DNA of 60,000 nt, taken from the NCBI GenBank assembly GCA_014529385.2, contig CM043965.1, positions 18,119,912 through 18,179,911 of the forward strand, given 5' to 3'. Position numbers and translations under genes: made by a program. Source of the stretch: Adiantum capillus-veneris (taxonomy: Eukaryota; Streptophyta; Polypodiopsida; Polypodiales; Pteridaceae). The notes beneath the pieces were generated by a model. It was not told the origin of the DNA. It saw only the letters and a program-made list of their open reading frames with translations, and ran no database searches. Numbering within the stretch: the first letter of the stretch is position 1; each line of letters starts with the position of its first letter. Shown here one piece after another: positions 58,185 through 60,000 of the stretch.

Positions 58185-58420
58185 AACAAAAACAAAAACG
58201 CACACACACATACATAAACAAAGAATGCACACACACATTGAGAGAGGAAAAGAGAGAGAGAGAGCATGCATAAACAAAAAACGCACGCATTGAGAGAGGA
58301 AAAGAGAGAGAGAACATGCATAAACAATAAACGCACACATTGAGAGAGGAAAAGAGAGAGAAAACATGCATACGATCCAAAAAAACGCACACACATTGAG
58401 AGAGAAAGAGAGAGAAACTA
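57955..58420. repeat. Microsatellites and tandem units (inner copy)
   Basis: (CT)n at 57957-57987, (CA)n at 57999-58020 and (GA)n at 58132-58180. Then 'cacattgagagagg..catgcataaac' units run to about 58410. The tract lengths differ from the outer copy, as expected for microsatellite drift. Confidence 0.85.
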
Positions 58421-58468
58421 ATTTAACGTCGTAGGAAACTAATTAAAATTAAAAGACATAAAGATCTA

Positions 58469-58541
58469 GCCGACGAGGAGTTGAACTCAAGACCTATTAT
58501 TCAAGAGGGAAATGGCATAGACAATCTATCATACTTGGCAT
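58469..58541 (-). repeat. tRNA-like segment (inner copy)
   Basis: This is the same segment as 52363-52435 with a few substitutions; the A-box-like and B-box-like parts are both kept. Confidence 0.45.
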
Positions 58542-58769
58542 GGGTGATAGAAAGGTTATACCATTTATCTCTTTTATTGGCACACACATCCACACACGCG
58601 CACACACACAAGAAGAAGAGAGTTATAACATCGTAGGAAACTATCTTAAAAGACGTTAAAGATTAGGTTATATGTAGACTTACATTAAATTAGATTTAGG
58701 TTTATTTTTAACTAGATTTACGTTTATTTACGCTAGATTTAGATTTACGTTATATTAGATTAGATTTAG

Positions 58770-59132
58770 GTCTCCATAGACTGCGATGCCTGCATGAAGC
58801 GGGTGAAGAAAGCCCTCAATGGAATATAGGGTATTGCTGGCTTCACTCATGGTGGGCTCCGTCGATCCAAAAGTACTGGTGAAATGTCTTCAGAAGATAG
58901 GGAAGAAGGTGGATCTTCACGGCGGCAAGAGTCACTACATCCTCGACACAATGACCATCTAGACAACCTCTAGTCATTCAACAGCAACTTCAAAGTTAGT
59001 AACAAGAGCAAGAACGGTCTAAAGGGCCAATTGCTGTCGTCAGATGTGGATAGAGATGAGGCAGCGTCACCGTCGGAAGTTAACTCTCACATCTTTAGTG
59101 ATGAGAATGCCAACTCTTGCCGAGTTATGTGA
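58770..59132 (+). pseudogene. Captured HIPP gene fragment, inner copy
   Basis: It is 363 bp long, like the outer copy, with about six differences by eye. It has the same acceptor-like site, Cys-x-x-Cys HMA start, TAG stop, missing segment and CaaX-like end. Here the HMA end reads GSVDPKVLVKCLQKIGKK, the consensus VDP in place of VNP. The shared stop shows that capture and decay came before the two copies separated. Confidence 0.8.
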
Positions 59133-59722
59133 AAAATTATGTGTTAAATCAGTTTTAAGGTCGTTATAATCCCTGTTAGTTTAGTTCTTTGTTTTTAATA
59201 TAACATAATTAACGTTAGATTTAGATTTATGTTATATTAGATTAGACTTAGGTTTATTTAGGTTTACCCACACACACACACACACACACAAGAAGAAGAG
59301 AGTTTTAACGTCGTAGGAAACTATCCCAAAAGACGTTAAAGATTAGGTTAGATGTAGACTTACGTTAAATTAGATTTAGGTTTATTTTTAGTTAGATTTA
59401 CGTTTATTTAGATTTACGCTTATTTACGTTAGATCGAGTCCACGCAAGAATTACTTACGGTTTAGGGTTTAGAGTTAGACGAACAGTGAAAAGATCTACT
59501 GTGAAAGATGTTAAGATGCTGTGAAGTGCTACAGCTAGAGAAGAGGCAAAGGGGTTTTGTCCACTACATGCAGTATCATGTAGACGTGGGTGTGTAGATT
59601 TCTTGTACCCACAAATATAGGTATTGACCAATAAAGACGAGATTATAACCCGGTGGTTCTGATCTCCGTGCACCTCTAGACCGAGGTGTGCGGGGATTGG
59701 ACATGACTAGACAATGTGAGGT

Positions 59723-59724
<2 letters not shown>

Positions 59725-59795
<71 letters not shown>
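59725..59795. repeat. (GA)n microsatellite
   Basis: GA dinucleotide run with one interruption (gacaga near 59768), equivalent to 53625-53680 in the outer copy. Confidence 0.95.
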
Positions 59796-59860
59796 TAAGA
59801 CAAAGAATGCCAATAGAATATTATATTTGTTGTCCAGGTTATAAGTTTTTTATCCTCATT

Positions 59861-60000
59861 ATGAGTAGTGACGAGGATGTGGGACCGTCCAACCGAAACA
59901 CCTATCTCTCAACGAGGGTCTTATGTCCTTGTAATCAATGCAAGCATGCTGTGCGACGGACAAGACGTGTTTCTTTGCAGCACGTTCACGAATTTGGCGA
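59861..60000 (+). CDS. TNP2-type transposase, first exon start (inner copy, runs off the edge)
   Basis: It starts MSSDEDVGPSNRNTYLSTRV and continues CPCNQCKHAVRRTRRVSLQH, the transposase-associated zinc-type region, differing from 53746 onward at only a few residues. No stop occurs within the visible part. Whether this copy keeps the DUF4218 region cannot be seen here. Confidence 0.8.
   Translation, partial: MSSDEDVGPSNRNTYLSTRVLCPCNQCKHAVRRTRRVSLQHVHEFG

Larger units (their letters stand above)
57743..60000 (+). mobile_element. CACTA transposon, inner (nested) copy, left part
   Basis: It begins CACTACAAGAGGCTATTC exactly as at 51642. It then parallels the outer copy throughout: hairpin, palindrome, microsatellites, tRNA-like segment, HIPP fragment and transposase start. 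The ATG lies 2,118 bp in (2,104 bp in the outer copy). The left target triplet would be ATG (57740-57742). The right end is outside the window. Confidence 0.88.

Overview
The window is plant nuclear DNA that consists almost wholly of transposable elements. No intact host gene is visible. Evidence for a land plant: Ty1/copia and Ty3/gypsy LTR retrotransposons with plant-type primer sites, an En/Spm (CACTA) DNA transposon with short GT-AG introns, and a captured piece of a heavy-metal-associated isoprenylated plant protein (HIPP) gene. The AT-rich sequence, abundant (GA)n/(CA)n microsatellites and deep nesting suggest a large genome. A seed-free plant such as a fern is a guess from the look of the reverse transcriptases, not a demonstration.

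Layout. 1-405: decayed copia gag-pol end (minus). 2075-9387: nest of plus-strand LTRs around one decayed gag, with no pol. 9388-15018: decayed Ty3/gypsy chromovirus (minus) with gag, protease, RT/RNase H, integrase and a chromodomain trace. 15140-15670: another plus-strand LTR. 18381-38359: one structurally complete minus-strand gypsy element of about 20 kb, with LTRs of 919/920 bp, the 5-bp target duplication CAAGT, a tRNA-Asp-type primer site and a polypurine tract. It sits inside the protease region of an older retroelement (18110-18380 plus 38360-39420) and itself carries a 1,955-bp solo LTR (19708-21662, duplication GTGCC). 40480-47640: LTR pieces, a second gag remnant of the 20-kb family, and microsatellites. 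47650-48600: unrecognised degraded coding sequence. 48957-51641: gypsy pol remnant (minus).

51642 to the end: a CACTA transposon inserted in the reverse transcriptase of that remnant. It holds subterminal hairpins, a tRNA-like segment, a captured HIPP fragment, a TNP2-type transposase gene whose splice sites can be read, and a TNPA-like (Ptta/En/Spm) gene. The last gene is cut at 57743 by a second, nearly identical CACTA copy in the same orientation, which runs off the right edge.

Points that stand out: the 20-kb element has an ORF upstream of gag, a second retropepsin-like ORF downstream of integrase, and arrays of a near-palindromic AT-rich motif recurring about every 280 bp in two non-coding regions and again in the LTRs. 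The CACTA family has captured an HMA-domain gene piece that still ends in a CaaX box, and has inserted into its own relative. Nearly all retroelement reading frames are broken by stops and frameshifts; the TNP2 gene is the best preserved.
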